Source of the DNA: Leadbetterella sp040829825
GTDB lineage: Bacteria; Bacteroidota; Bacteroidia; Cytophagales; Spirosomataceae
DNA: 64,000 nucleotides
Assembly: GCF_040829825.1 (NCBI RefSeq)
Contig: NZ_JBFOLH010000016.1
Reading direction: 5' to 3' (one strand)
Shown: positions 17,380-26,424 of the stretch, piece by piece
How positions within the stretch are numbered: the first letter of the stretch is position 1
Layout: the number at the start of each line of letters is the position of its first letter
The notes under the pieces: model-generated
Databases searched by the model: none
Told to the model about the DNA's origin: nothing
What the model saw: only the letters and a program-made list of their open reading frames with translations
Program-made: the position numbers and the translations under genes

Positions 17380-19158
17380 ATGTCTCATACGTTTCATATC
17401 CCGGTTCTGGGTCTCGCCTATTCTGTAGATACCCCTGTTAAAGTAGCCCACCTCGGCATTTCTTCGGTCACTTCTATTGTAGATGATATTTTACTGGAAC
17501 GCCTCCGAAAGTTTTACACCGAACAGGAGGGCCTGGAATACAAGGCTATTTCCATGAAGGAGGAGGGCTACCGCTCAAAAAGAATTACCGCTTACCTGAA
17601 TATGATGCACCGGATCATCGGGCGGAAAACGGAGAGCCTGAAAAAAGAAAGCCTGGAGCAGAACGGTGACCTCACCCGGTATTATGAGCTGCTTCCCGAC
17701 TCTTCTTCCTTAAAACATTTGTATAGTCAATATACCGGAATGCCCGAAGGAGAAGCCCGGAACCGGCTGGAACAGGAATTAAAAAACCGGGCGGTACCGG
17801 GGGCCGTAGATGTCAACATCATGGCCAAAGTAGATAAGATGAATTACACGGTTACCGGGGAGGAAAGCGGCAGCGATGCCCTGGAAGCGTTGAAGGGCTT
17901 TGCCGACAGCGACCTCGAGTCGTCTGTGGTCTTGTCGGCCGGCATGAATCCCCGGCTGTACAGCTACCTGGAGACCTTCCCTGATTTTTACCCGGACGCA
18001 CACCACAGGCTCCGGAAGAAGATCATTCTCAAAGTCAGCGACTACCGCTCTGCGGTGATCCAGGCCAAGTTCCTGGCCAAAAAAGGACTGTGGGTGTCTG
18101 AATTCCGGATCGAATCGGGGTTGAACTGTGGCGGGCATGCCTTTGCCACCGAAGGCTACCTGCTGGGGCCTATCCTGGAAGAGTTTAAGAACAAACGCCC
18201 GGAGATGGTCGGTGAGCTCTTCCAGCTTTACAGTAAGGTGCTGGAGTCGAAGCAGATAACGTGCACCGAGCCCCCCCGGCTGAAGATATCGGTACAGGGC
18301 GGCATCGGGACAGCCGAGGAGAACGCCTTTTTCTTAAATTACTACGAGCTGGATGCCACCGGCTGGGGCAGTCCTTTCCTGCTGGTTCCGGAGGCCACCA
18401 CGGTAGACGCCGATACCCTCCAGGCACTGACCCATGCAAAGGCCGGTGATTTCTATATCAGCAACGCTTCGCCGCTGGGCATTCCTTTTAATAATTTCAG
18501 GCCGGCCACTGCTGAAAAGCAACGCCTGGAACGAATAGCCAAAAACCGGCCGGGCAGTCCCTGCGTAAAGAAATTCCTGGTATCCAATACCGAGTTTACC
18601 GAAGAGCCCATCTGTACGGCTTCACGGCAATACCAGTCGCTGAAGATCCGGCAGCTGGAAGAGGAAGAAAAAGACCCGGCCGAGCTGCAGAAAAAAGTAG
18701 ATGCGGTGACCGAAAAAACCTGCCTGTGTGACGGGCTGGCCACGTCTGCCTACCTGACGCACGGCATCCTGAAACCCCGTGAGAACCGGGCGGTGGCCAT
18801 TTGCCCCGGACCTAACCTGGCCTATTTTTCCCGGGTATTTTCGCTGGAAGAAATGGTGAAGCATATTTATGGCAAGCTGAATATCCTGGCCGACATTCCC
18901 CGCTCCCATGTTTTCATCAACGAGCTGCGGCTGTACGTGGATTACCTCCGCAAGGATATTGATACCAGCCTGCGCGATCTCAAGAAGGTAAAGTACCTGC
19001 AGAAGTTCAGAGACCAGCTGCAAAACGGGATCAATTATTACAAGGAGCTGATTCCCGCCATTTACAGCCAGACCGAAGCCTGCCGGAAGAAAATGATGGA
19101 AGAGCTGCTGGAGCTGGAGAGACAGGTGACCGCCTTTCAGCTGCAGTTTGCGGGGTAA
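17380..19158 (+). CDS. 592-residue protein with nitronate-monooxygenase-like barrel motifs; function unknown
   Basis: I do not recognise a named family. Parts resemble the FMN-binding TIM barrel of nitronate monooxygenase/enoyl-reductase-like proteins: LGLAYSVDTPVKVAHLGISS at the N-terminus, ESGLNCGGHAFA near 245-255, VQGGIGTAEEN near 305-315, and GWGSPFLLVPEAT near 328-340. A roughly 190-residue tail contains paired cysteines (TCLCDGLA near 447-454) and a charged helical end, beyond the ~350 residues of ordinary nitronate monooxygenases. No signal peptide is seen. It is monocistronic, ending at a bidirectional terminator. An oxidoreductase role is inference; the composition is like the core genes around it. 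Confidence 0.7.
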   Translation: MSHTFHIPVLGLAYSVDTPVKVAHLGISSVTSIVDDILLERLRKFYTEQEGLEYKAISMKEEGYRSKRITAYLNMMHRIIGRKTESLKKESLEQNGDLTRYYELLPDSSSLKHLYSQYTGMPEGEARNRLEQELKNRAVPGAVDVNIMAKVDKMNYTVTGEESGSDALEALKGFADSDLESSVVLSAGMNPRLYSYLETFPDFYPDAHHRLRKKIILKVSDYRSAVIQAKFLAKKGLWVSEFRIESGLNCGGHAFATEGYLLGPILEEFKNKRPEMVGELFQLYSKVLESKQITCTEPPRLKISVQGGIGTAEENAFFLNYYELDATGWGSPFLLVPEATTVDADTLQALTHAKAGDFYISNASPLGIPFNNFRPATAEKQRLERIAKNRPGSPCVKKFLVSNTEFTEEPICTASRQYQSLKIRQLEEEEKDPAELQKKVDAVTEKTCLCDGLATSAYLTHGILKPRENRAVAICPGPNLAYFSRVFSLEEMVKHIYGKLNILADIPRSHVFINELRLYVDYLRKDIDTSLRDLKKVKYLQKFRDQLQNGINYYKELIPAIYSQTEACRKKMMEELLELERQVTAFQLQFAG

Positions 19159-19189
19159 AGACCCGTATAACGGCTTTTCCTAAAATAAA

Positions 19190-19219
19190 AAATAAGGCCC
19201 CGAAACCGGAGCCTTATTT
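19190..19219. terminator. bidirectional intrinsic terminator
   Basis: 9-bp stem AAATAAGGC / GCCTTATTT (19190-19198 and 19211-19219) between the convergent gene at 17380-19158 and czcA. A/T tracts on both sides suit termination from either direction. Confidence 0.75.
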
Positions 19220-19241
19220 GATTTTCAACGCAAAACAATTA

Positions 19242-22200
19242 TTACCCCTTTTTCCGTTTATACGCACTGTAAAATACCTGGGGCAGGACCGTCAGCGACA
19301 GGATCATGCAGATCAGCAGGCCGCCCACGATCATTATGGCCAGCGGCTTCTGGATCTCAGAGCCCATACCGGTAGACAAAGCCGCCGGCAGCAGGCCCAG
19401 CGAGCCCATCAGCGCAATCATGACAATAGGCCGTATACGCGAATAAACCCCTTTGTCAATGGCCTCTTTCAGGCCCATCTTCCGTAAATTATCTTTCATC
19501 ACCGCAATGAGGATAATGCTGTTAATGGTGTTGACCCCAAAGAGGATGATGAAGCCTATACCGGCCGAAATACCAAACACGGTACCCGTTACGAAGAGCG
19601 ACACCAGTCCGCCGATGAACGCATACGGGATGGTGCTGGCAGCAATGAGCGTATCTTTTATGGTACCGAAGTTAAAATACAGCAGGAACAGGATCAGCAG
19701 CAGAACGGCCGGCACAATCACCGCCAGCTGGGCGGTGGCCCGTTCTTTACTTTCAAACTCCCCGGCCCATACCATCTTGTGCCTGCCGGGAAGGTGCACT
19801 TTTTCTGCCACCCGTGCTTTGGCTTCTGTAATGGTGCTGCCCAGGTCGCGCCCCTCAATGCTAAAGCCCACGGCAATGTAGCGGCTGCTGCCCTCGCGGT
19901 AGATAAATGTAGGGCCGGTCAGGTACCTGATGGTCGCTATTTCTCTCAGTGGAATCTTCTTGCCGCTCTTGGAAGGAATCAGGATCTCGCCGATCTTCTG
20001 GTCGTCATCGCGGTAGGCCTTGTCAAAACGGAGCCTGACATCAAACATACGTTCGTTTTCAAAAAACCGGGTGGCGGCCCGTCCGCCGATAGCCATTTCT
20101 ATCACCGCCTGGGCGTCATGGATGTCTACCCCGTACCGCGACATCTTGCTGTCGTGCAGCTGGATCCTCAGCTCCGGCAAACCGATATTCTTGTAAACGT
20201 TCAGGTCACGAACGCCCCTCACATCTCTGATGGCATCTGCCACCTGTACGGCGTATTTTTCCAGCTCAAAGAGGTCTTCACCAAAGATTTTGACCACCAG
20301 TGAGCTCTTCACGCCGGCCACGTATTCTTCCACGTTATCCTGGATAGGCTGGCTGAACCCGAATACAATGCCCGGGTAACGCTGCAGTTTGGTCCGCATC
20401 TCCTCAATCAGCTCATTTTTTGATATTTTGCGGGTCCATTCGTCTTCAGGGTGCAGCTGGATGTGGAATTCAATATTGAAAAACCCGGTGGGGTCGGTAC
20501 CGTCGTTGGGGCGGCCCACCTGGTTCAATACAAACTTCACCTCCTTAAATTCACGTATCTGCTCTTTCATTTCTTTGGCCAGGCGCACCGACTCCTGCAG
20601 GTTGACGCTGTTGGGCAGGGTGGCCCGCACGTAGAGCGCGCCTTCATTCAGCTTCGGTATAAATTCGGTTCCGATAAACATAAAGCCGGTGAGGCAGCTG
20701 GCCAGGAAAACCAGGAAGGCCGCAATGGTGGCCCTCCGGTGCCGGTTGCTCCATTGAAACAGCCGGTAGAGTGTGGTTTTGAAGAAGCGGGAAATGACGT
20801 TTTCTTTCTCCTCCATATTGCGGGTCAGCATGAGCTTACACATGGCGGGCACGTAGGTAATGCTCAGGATGAGCGAGCCCAGCAGCGCATAGCCCAGCGT
20901 AAAGGCCAGCGGGGAGAACATCTTGCCTTCTACCTTCCGGAACGAGAAAATCGGGATCAGGGCCACGATGAGAATGATCTGGGCAAAAACAATGTATTTG
21001 GCCACGCTTCCTGCGCTTTGCCTGATCAGCCCTGATTTGCTCATGGCGTTGAACCTCGGCATACCCACTTCATGCGCCTTTTTCTCCATGGCCACGAAAA
21101 CCGTCTCCACAATAACGAGTGTTCCTTCCAGCAGCAGCCCGAAGTCAATGGCTCCCAGCGATATCAGGTTGGCCGGCAGCCCCTGGATACGCAACATGAT
21201 GATGGCAAAGAGAAACGCCAGCGGAATAACCGTAGCCACAATGAGGGTGGTTCTCCAGTTAAAGAGGAAGACGAAGACCACTACGGAAACGAAAATAATT
21301 CCTTCTACCAGGTTTTTGGTCACCGTATGTACGGTAGCATTCACCAGCTCGGTGCGGTCAATGAAGGGTTCTATCTTGACATCGCCCGGAAGGATTTCGC
21401 TGTTCAGCTCGGCTATTTTCTCTTTCAGCCGCGGAATCACGTCGCCCGGGTTCTCCCCGCGCAGCATCATTACCACGCCCTGCACGAGGTCATCCTGGTC
21501 CTGCAGCCCTACCTGCCCCAGGCGGGGTTTAGCGGCCACTTCTACCTGGGCCACGTGCTTGACCAGCACCGGGTTGCTTCCCTTCACTTCGATCATGATG
21601 TTCTCGATGTCGTCAATGCTTTCCAGCAGGCCCACACCCCGCACCACGTAGGCCTGGCTGCCCTGCTCAATCACATCGCCGCCCACGTTGATATTGCTTT
21701 TGGAAACGGCCTCGTACACGTCGAGCGGCGAGAGGTCGTAGTTGGCCAGCTCGGTAGGGTTGATCTTGATCTCGTAGATTTTTTCCTCTCCGCCGAAGCT
21801 CACCACATCGGCCACACCGGGTACGGCCACCAGTTCGCGCTCAATCACCCAGTCCTGGATGGCCGTCAGCTCTTTCACCGGCCTTTTGCTGCGGATCACG
21901 TACCGGAAAATCTCGCCGGTGGCGCCGTAAGGTGGCTCAATGGCGGCTTCAGCGCCTTCGGGCAATTCTACTCCCTGCAGCCGGTTAGAGGCATACTGCT
22001 GTGCATAAAAATCTTCTACGTTATCGTCGAAAATAACGGTAACTACTGAAAGGCCGAAAAGAGAGATGGAGCGCACATCGGTCTTTTTCGGAATGGTGTT
22101 CATGGTCTTCATCAGTGGAAGCGTCACAAACTTTTCTACTTCTTCTGCGCTTCTTCCCGGCCACTGGGTGATGATCCGGGCCCGGGTGTTGGTCACATCC

Positions 22201-22328
22201 GGGAAGGCCTCAATGGGGGTATGGATGTAGGCAATAATACCGGCTATTACCAGCAATGCCGTCATGAAGAAGACGATAATGGAGTTTTTCAGCGAAAACC
22301 CGACTATATTTTTAATAAATTTCTGCAT
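19242..22328 (-). CDS. czcA: heavy-metal efflux RND transporter, CzcA/CusA family
   Basis: Inner-membrane proton-driven pump of a tripartite metal exporter. About 1028 residues with the RND layout: TM1 near residues 10-30, a large periplasmic loop, a TM block, a second loop and a last TM block. The TM4 signature reads GAIDFGLLLEGTLVIVE; the second acidic residue is Glu where heavy-metal pumps often have Asp. The ATG at 22328 (MQKFIKNIVGF) is preferred to an upstream TTG overlapping czcB. The stop is followed by the shared terminator. Which metal is exported cannot be read. Operon order is czcC-czcB-czcA behind a two-component system. Confidence 0.92.
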   Translation of the reverse strand: MQKFIKNIVGFSLKNSIIVFFMTALLVIAGIIAYIHTPIEAFPDVTNTRARIITQWPGRSAEEVEKFVTLPLMKTMNTIPKKTDVRSISLFGLSVVTVIFDDNVEDFYAQQYASNRLQGVELPEGAEAAIEPPYGATGEIFRYVIRSKRPVKELTAIQDWVIERELVAVPGVADVVSFGGEEKIYEIKINPTELANYDLSPLDVYEAVSKSNINVGGDVIEQGSQAYVVRGVGLLESIDDIENIMIEVKGSNPVLVKHVAQVEVAAKPRLGQVGLQDQDDLVQGVVMMLRGENPGDVIPRLKEKIAELNSEILPGDVKIEPFIDRTELVNATVHTVTKNLVEGIIFVSVVVFVFLFNWRTTLIVATVIPLAFLFAIIMLRIQGLPANLISLGAIDFGLLLEGTLVIVETVFVAMEKKAHEVGMPRFNAMSKSGLIRQSAGSVAKYIVFAQIILIVALIPIFSFRKVEGKMFSPLAFTLGYALLGSLILSITYVPAMCKLMLTRNMEEKENVISRFFKTTLYRLFQWSNRHRRATIAAFLVFLASCLTGFMFIGTEFIPKLNEGALYVRATLPNSVNLQESVRLAKEMKEQIREFKEVKFVLNQVGRPNDGTDPTGFFNIEFHIQLHPEDEWTRKISKNELIEEMRTKLQRYPGIVFGFSQPIQDNVEEYVAGVKSSLVVKIFGEDLFELEKYAVQVADAIRDVRGVRDLNVYKNIGLPELRIQLHDSKMSRYGVDIHDAQAVIEMAIGGRAATRFFENERMFDVRLRFDKAYRDDDQKIGEILIPSKSGKKIPLREIATIRYLTGPTFIYREGSSRYIAVGFSIEGRDLGSTITEAKARVAEKVHLPGRHKMVWAGEFESKERATAQLAVIVPAVLLLILFLLYFNFGTIKDTLIAASTIPYAFIGGLVSLFVTGTVFGISAGIGFIILFGVNTINSIILIAVMKDNLRKMGLKEAIDKGVYSRIRPIVMIALMGSLGLLPAALSTGMGSEIQKPLAIMIVGGLLICMILSLTVLPQVFYSAYKRKKG

Positions 22329-22341
22329 GATTTCCGGGGTG

Positions 22342-23412
22342 TCATAAAGATTCAAAAATCAGCAACTGGTTTTGGGAAATGATCCGCTCACCGGCCTGAA
22401 GGCCTTCTGAAACAAAGACCATGGTATCGTTCCGGGCTTCGATGGTGATTTTCCGGGCTTCAATATGGCAATCGTCCTTGTATACCAGCACGTAGTATTC
22501 ATTGTCGGAAAACACAATGGCCGAAGCCGGTATACCCACAGCCTGCCGGCCGGTTCTCTTCCAGGCAGTTACATCTACCAGCATGCCCGGCTTCAGCTTA
22601 TAATCTCCGTTAGGGAGGATCACCCGCCCCCTCAGCACACGGGCTTCTTCGTCAAATACAGGCGAGATCTGCGAGATATTTCCCCGGAACGTGTCATCGG
22701 GGTAAGACAGGGTGGTAATGCTTACGTCCATTCCCTGGCGAATATTGTTCACGTTGGAGGCGTAAATATTGACCATCACCCAAAGGTTATTCAGGTCAGA
22801 GATGGTAAATAGCGGTGTGCCTCCGGCCGATACCTGCTCTCCGGGATTGACATTTTTCTCCGTGATGATGCCGGTGGCCGGTGCTTTGATCTGGAACACG
22901 CCCTTTTCTGAATTTCCGCTGTACAGGCTCATGTCTTTCTCGGTTCTGGCTTTTTCTGCTTTCAGCACTTCCAGCTCCGATACGGCCTCTGCCAGCTCTT
23001 TCCGTGAGGCCAGCCCGTCGTCAAACATCGACTGCACCGAAGCCAGGTTAGACCGGGCCGCCTGTATCCGGCTGTCGAGCGACGCCAGCGAGGCCGACAT
23101 GCCGCTCAGCTCGGTGCTGCGCATTTCGGCCAGCACCTGTCCTTTGCTCACCCGGTCGCCGAGCGAGAAAAAGGTGGAGGTGACCACCCCGCTGACCAGG
23201 GGCACATAGCTGACCACCTTATCGGGGTTGGGCTCCACGCTGCCTGTGAGGTGGATGCCTTCGGTCACATCCTGAAGCTCAGCCGTGTACAGGGCTATCC
23301 GCGATTTAAACGATTCATCCAGGCAGAATTTCTTTACTTCTTCTGTTTCCTGTTTTTTCCCGCATGCTCCGGACAGTAAGGCCAGGGCAGCGATCAGGGC
23401 GATATTTTTCAT
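22342..23412 (-). CDS. czcB: RND efflux periplasmic adaptor lipoprotein, CzcB type
   Basis: Membrane-fusion protein linking the pump to the outer-membrane channel. The 356-residue product starts MKNIALIAALALLSGACGKK, a lipoprotein signal with cysteine 17. It continues with the barrel-sandwich hybrid (GSVEPNPDKVVSYVPLVSG), a coiled-coil hairpin near residues 110-165, and the return strand IKAPATGIITEKNVNPGEQV. The stop is 13 bases upstream of czcA. No His-rich or Met-rich metal-binding segment is evident, which leaves the substrate open. Confidence 0.9.
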   Translation of the reverse strand: MKNIALIAALALLSGACGKKQETEEVKKFCLDESFKSRIALYTAELQDVTEGIHLTGSVEPNPDKVVSYVPLVSGVVTSTFFSLGDRVSKGQVLAEMRSTELSGMSASLASLDSRIQAARSNLASVQSMFDDGLASRKELAEAVSELEVLKAEKARTEKDMSLYSGNSEKGVFQIKAPATGIITEKNVNPGEQVSAGGTPLFTISDLNNLWVMVNIYASNVNNIRQGMDVSITTLSYPDDTFRGNISQISPVFDEEARVLRGRVILPNGDYKLKPGMLVDVTAWKRTGRQAVGIPASAIVFSDNEYYVLVYKDDCHIEARKITIEARNDTMVFVSEGLQAGERIISQNQLLIFESL

Positions 23413-23431
23413 AGGTATACATTTTTAGCTG

Positions 23432-23492
23432 TGAGCTATGAGCCTTGAGCCGCATGGCAGGCCCCTGACGGGCCGTATTTTCTCATAGCTCA
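23432..23492. repeat. 11-bp inverted repeat in the czcC-czcB gap
   Basis: TGAGCTATGAG (23432-23442) and its inverse CTCATAGCTCA (23482-23492) flank a GC-rich core that can fold (GGCCCCTGACGGGCC). It lies between the first two efflux genes and could attenuate or process the transcript, or be a dispersed element. Confidence 0.55.
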
Positions 23493-23529
23493 TGCGCTAT
23501 TTCATAAAGTTCTTCGGGGTATCCGGTTT

Positions 23530-24804
23530 CTACAGGTCTCTGCCTGATGCATAGTTAAGTTTTTCAAATTGTTCTCTCAGTTCTCTTTTGGCGTCTATCC
23601 GGATCTGCTTGCTGTTCCGGTAGGTATCCGAGAAATCGAGGTATTCCAGCATGCTGATGTTCCGGTTCATAAAATTCCGGGTATAGAGGTCGAGGAGCTC
23701 ATCCAGCGACCGGTCGTAGCTTTCTTCCAGGGTATCATAAAAATCGAGCGCATTTTTAAAGCCCCGGTATGCCCGCACAATCTCTGTCTGGGCTGTCAGT
23801 GTCTGTTGCTGCGTCATTACAGCGGCTTTACGGGCGTTGATCTGCGCATATTGGATATTGCCCTGGTTGCGGTTAAAAAGAGGAAGATCTACGCTGGCGC
23901 CTACGCCAACAAAATTCAGCATGGCATTGCCGTTCCGGTCATACTGGGCCCGGAGGGTGACATCAGGCGCTCTCCTGGCCCGCTCCAGCTCGGTTACTTT
24001 GTGGTAATACGTTTCTTCCAGTTGTGCCTGCCTGACATCGGGGCGGTCGGCGGTATCGATCAGCTGGTCAGGCGACAGCAAACGGTAGGCCGACACCTCC
24101 ATTTCGAGGGGGTCGGTAATGAGCAGCACCTGAGCGGGATCCAGCTTAAGCAGCTGCTTCAGCCCGGCCTGCAGCTCAAAAGACGCATCGGCTATTTCGC
24201 GGAGCTCCCGGCTGATCTCCAGCTCCAGGGCCTTCAGGCGGGCTACCTCGTTACGGGGCACATTGCCCTGCTGCACCTGGTTCTGGTAGGCCTGACTTAA
24301 CTTCCTGACCGATGCCAGCCGGGCTTCTTCATTTTTTTGCTTTTCTTCCAGGGCCTGCAGGCCGGTCATGCGGCCCCGGAGCTCCAGCTTCAGCCCGCGG
24401 AGCAGCTCCCGGAACTCCACGGCGGCTTTCTCTACTCCTACCTGCTCTACGGCCACTTCTTTCTTCCTTTTCCCGGCGGTTTCAATGAGCTGCTCCAGCT
24501 CGGCGCCAAACTGCCGGTTACGGCCGAATGAGCCCCAGAGCGGAGGCACCACTTCCTGTCCGCCCGTTTGTTTCCGGGTAGCCCACAGGTTGATCTGGTC
24601 TACGGTGATGTTGGGATTGGGCCAGAGCTTTGCCTGCTGAACAAGGGCCTCCGCTTCAGAAACCTTCATTTTTTCTGCTATCAGCAGCAGGTTTTCTTTC
24701 AGAAACAAGGTTTCTGCATCCGCGCGGGAAAGTCGCACGGTATCCTGGGCAAAGCCCCCGAAAAAGATAAAAACGTTTACTAATATTAAAATACTCCGAC
24801 GCAT
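23530..24804 (-). CDS. czcC: outer-membrane efflux channel, TolC/CzcC family
   Basis: Outer-membrane factor completing the metal exporter. The 424-residue protein has a signal peptide (MRRSILILVNVFIFFGGFAQ) and then the long helical repeats of the family, including LVQQAKLWPNPNITVDQINL near residue 50 and VGASVDLPLFNRNQGNIQYA near 310-330. Those are the two structurally equivalent strand-helix units. It is the first gene of the efflux operon, lying 219 bp below the histidine kinase gene. The intervening DNA is repeat-rich. Confidence 0.9.
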   Translation of the reverse strand: MRRSILILVNVFIFFGGFAQDTVRLSRADAETLFLKENLLLIAEKMKVSEAEALVQQAKLWPNPNITVDQINLWATRKQTGGQEVVPPLWGSFGRNRQFGAELEQLIETAGKRKKEVAVEQVGVEKAAVEFRELLRGLKLELRGRMTGLQALEEKQKNEEARLASVRKLSQAYQNQVQQGNVPRNEVARLKALELEISRELREIADASFELQAGLKQLLKLDPAQVLLITDPLEMEVSAYRLLSPDQLIDTADRPDVRQAQLEETYYHKVTELERARRAPDVTLRAQYDRNGNAMLNFVGVGASVDLPLFNRNQGNIQYAQINARKAAVMTQQQTLTAQTEIVRAYRGFKNALDFYDTLEESYDRSLDELLDLYTRNFMNRNISMLEYLDFSDTYRNSKQIRIDAKRELREQFEKLNYASGRDL

Positions 24805-24907
24805 TCACTGCCTGTTTGGGCTGCAAAACTCGGGAGGATAAGCTTAAAAAGGGCTTAAGGGCGATAAAAACGAGATAAAAGATATAAAAGGGCTGCGCCT
24901 TTTTGTT

Positions 24908-25043
24908 AAACCATATGAGGCATATAAGACATAAAGTTTTTTCTTATGTGACTTATGTAACTTATGTGCCTTATATGGTGAAATCCACCATGAAAAAGTT
25001 CTTTCTTCTGTGACTTATATGCCTCATATGGTGAAATCCACCA
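24908..25043. repeat. 9-nt tandem/inverted repeat cluster that duplicates the kinase 3' end
   Basis: ACCATATGAGGCATATAAG (24908-24926) is the perfect inverse of 25015-25033. Between them lie 9-nt tandem units CTTATGTGA, CTTATGTAA, CTTATGTGC, CTTATATGG. In addition ATATGGTGAAATCCACCA occurs at 24973-24990 and again at 25026-25043, where it encodes the end of the histidine kinase. The element therefore contains or has created a copy of the kinase tail, as if it inserted at or expanded from the gene's stop. Confidence 0.7.
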
Positions 25044-26385
25044 CGAACCGGTTTACATCTCCCGTCGGGTTATCGTATTCGATCCGGCCCGAATGCAGCC
25101 GGATGATCCGGTGGGTGAGCACAAGACCCAGGCCAAACCCCGTTTTGTTGCGGCTGTTGGCGCCCCGGAAGAAATGGCTGAACAGGAAGCGGGTTTCTTC
25201 TTCTGAGAGCGGCCGGCCGTGATTGGTGAAGCTGATGCGGAGCGTTCCGGCTTCCGGAAACCCGATCAGCACCTCTACTTTCCCGTTATCAGAGTAAGTC
25301 ACCCCGTTCAGCAGCAGGTTCTGAAACGCCTGCTTCACCAGGAGGCGGTTGGCCGGAATGTAGAGCCGGTCTTCATCAAAGCTGTCTGAGGGGTAGTTGA
25401 GCTCAAAGGTATACTCCGGGTATATGCGGTTCAGCTCAGCAATACTGTCAAACAAAAGCTCATCTACCCGTACCGGTTTTTTGAGCACCTTTTGTCCTGA
25501 ATCAATTTTCGAGATCTCCAGGAGTACGTTGATGATGCTGCCCAGCGACTTGGTATTACCCGTTAACCGGTGGATCTGCTGTTTGATCCGGCCGATATCG
25601 TCTTCTTTCTGCAGCTTTTCCAGTTCAGAGACCAGTATGGCCACCGGGGTTTTCAGCTCATGGGAAATATGGTGCACCGTATGCTTCTGAAAAACGAAAG
25701 ACTCGCGCGTGCGGGCCAGGAGCTCATTGAATTTATCGGTCAGGTTTTTCAGCTCGGTGGTAGAGGTGCTGATCGCAATGGTAGACGAGTCTTCTACCAC
25801 AATGCCGCTCATTTTTTCTGACAGCGCCACAATGGGCCGGGAGATAATATTGGAAAGATGGCGGGTGATCAGCCATACCACCAGGGTGAAGACCACGAAG
25901 AGGCCGGTGAGCAGCTTGCCCAGGAAGTCTCTTTTGGAATAACCCTGCGAGTCAAACGCCTTGCTGATGGCATAATACGGCTTCCCTTCATACTCCAGGT
26001 AAACGCCTACCACGTCATATTCACCGCTTTTGGTCTCTATCCAGCGTGTATTCGGCGATAGCTCATACAGGATATCGTTTGCCCGGCGGATCTCCAGGTT
26101 GTCGATACTTGAAAAGATCAGCTGTTTCGATTCATCGTAAATCAGGAGCTTTTCGTCGTAAAAATCGTTGATATCCTGCCTGTCCAGCAAAAGAGAAAGC
26201 TGCTCACTCTGCTTTTTGTATTCGCTGGCCAGCCGTACCGTGGATGTGATTTTATCGTGCTGCTGCTGCTGGAATTCTTCTTCGCGGTATTCGGAAAAAA
26301 GGTAATAGATCACCACAAACGACACGAGCGTGAGCCCGATCACGGTAGAAGAGAAATAGAGGAGTATTTTGTTCCTTATTTTCAT
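25024..26385 (-). CDS. sensor histidine kinase of the metal-efflux two-component system
   Basis: Membrane sensor that phosphorylates the adjacent response regulator. Layout of the 453-residue protein: TM1 near residues 9-29, a periplasmic sensing domain of about 125 residues, TM2 near 156-175, HAMP, then the dimerisation H-box HHISHELKTPVAIL with phospho-acceptor H242. The HATPase domain has an N-box around FQNLLLNGVTYS and G-box GFGLGLVLTHRI. It lies 39 bp after the regulator gene and upstream of czcCBA, so control of metal efflux is the likely role. Its last codons coincide with a repeat. Confidence 0.9.
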   Translation of the reverse strand: MKIRNKILLYFSSTVIGLTLVSFVVIYYLFSEYREEEFQQQQHDKITSTVRLASEYKKQSEQLSLLLDRQDINDFYDEKLLIYDESKQLIFSSIDNLEIRRANDILYELSPNTRWIETKSGEYDVVGVYLEYEGKPYYAISKAFDSQGYSKRDFLGKLLTGLFVVFTLVVWLITRHLSNIISRPIVALSEKMSGIVVEDSSTIAISTSTTELKNLTDKFNELLARTRESFVFQKHTVHHISHELKTPVAILVSELEKLQKEDDIGRIKQQIHRLTGNTKSLGSIINVLLEISKIDSGQKVLKKPVRVDELLFDSIAELNRIYPEYTFELNYPSDSFDEDRLYIPANRLLVKQAFQNLLLNGVTYSDNGKVEVLIGFPEAGTLRISFTNHGRPLSEEETRFLFSHFFRGANSRNKTGFGLGLVLTHRIIRLHSGRIEYDNPTGDVNRFVVDFTI

Positions 26386-26424
26386 TCGCTAAAAGAGTTC
26401 CGGCGAGTTTTTTACGGGGCCGTT

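Noticed and set aside
21072..22049. A 325-codon plus-strand open frame opposite czcA
   Set aside because: Antisense shadow of the RND pump; low-complexity His/Gln-rich composition and no start context.
22328..22355. Nine-codon upstream extension of czcA from a TTG
   Set aside because: It overlaps the czcB stop, and the ATG at 22328 gives the normal family N-terminus.
24899..25043. CRISPR-like array
   Set aside because: Units are 9 nt with no unique spacers of CRISPR length and no cas genes nearby.
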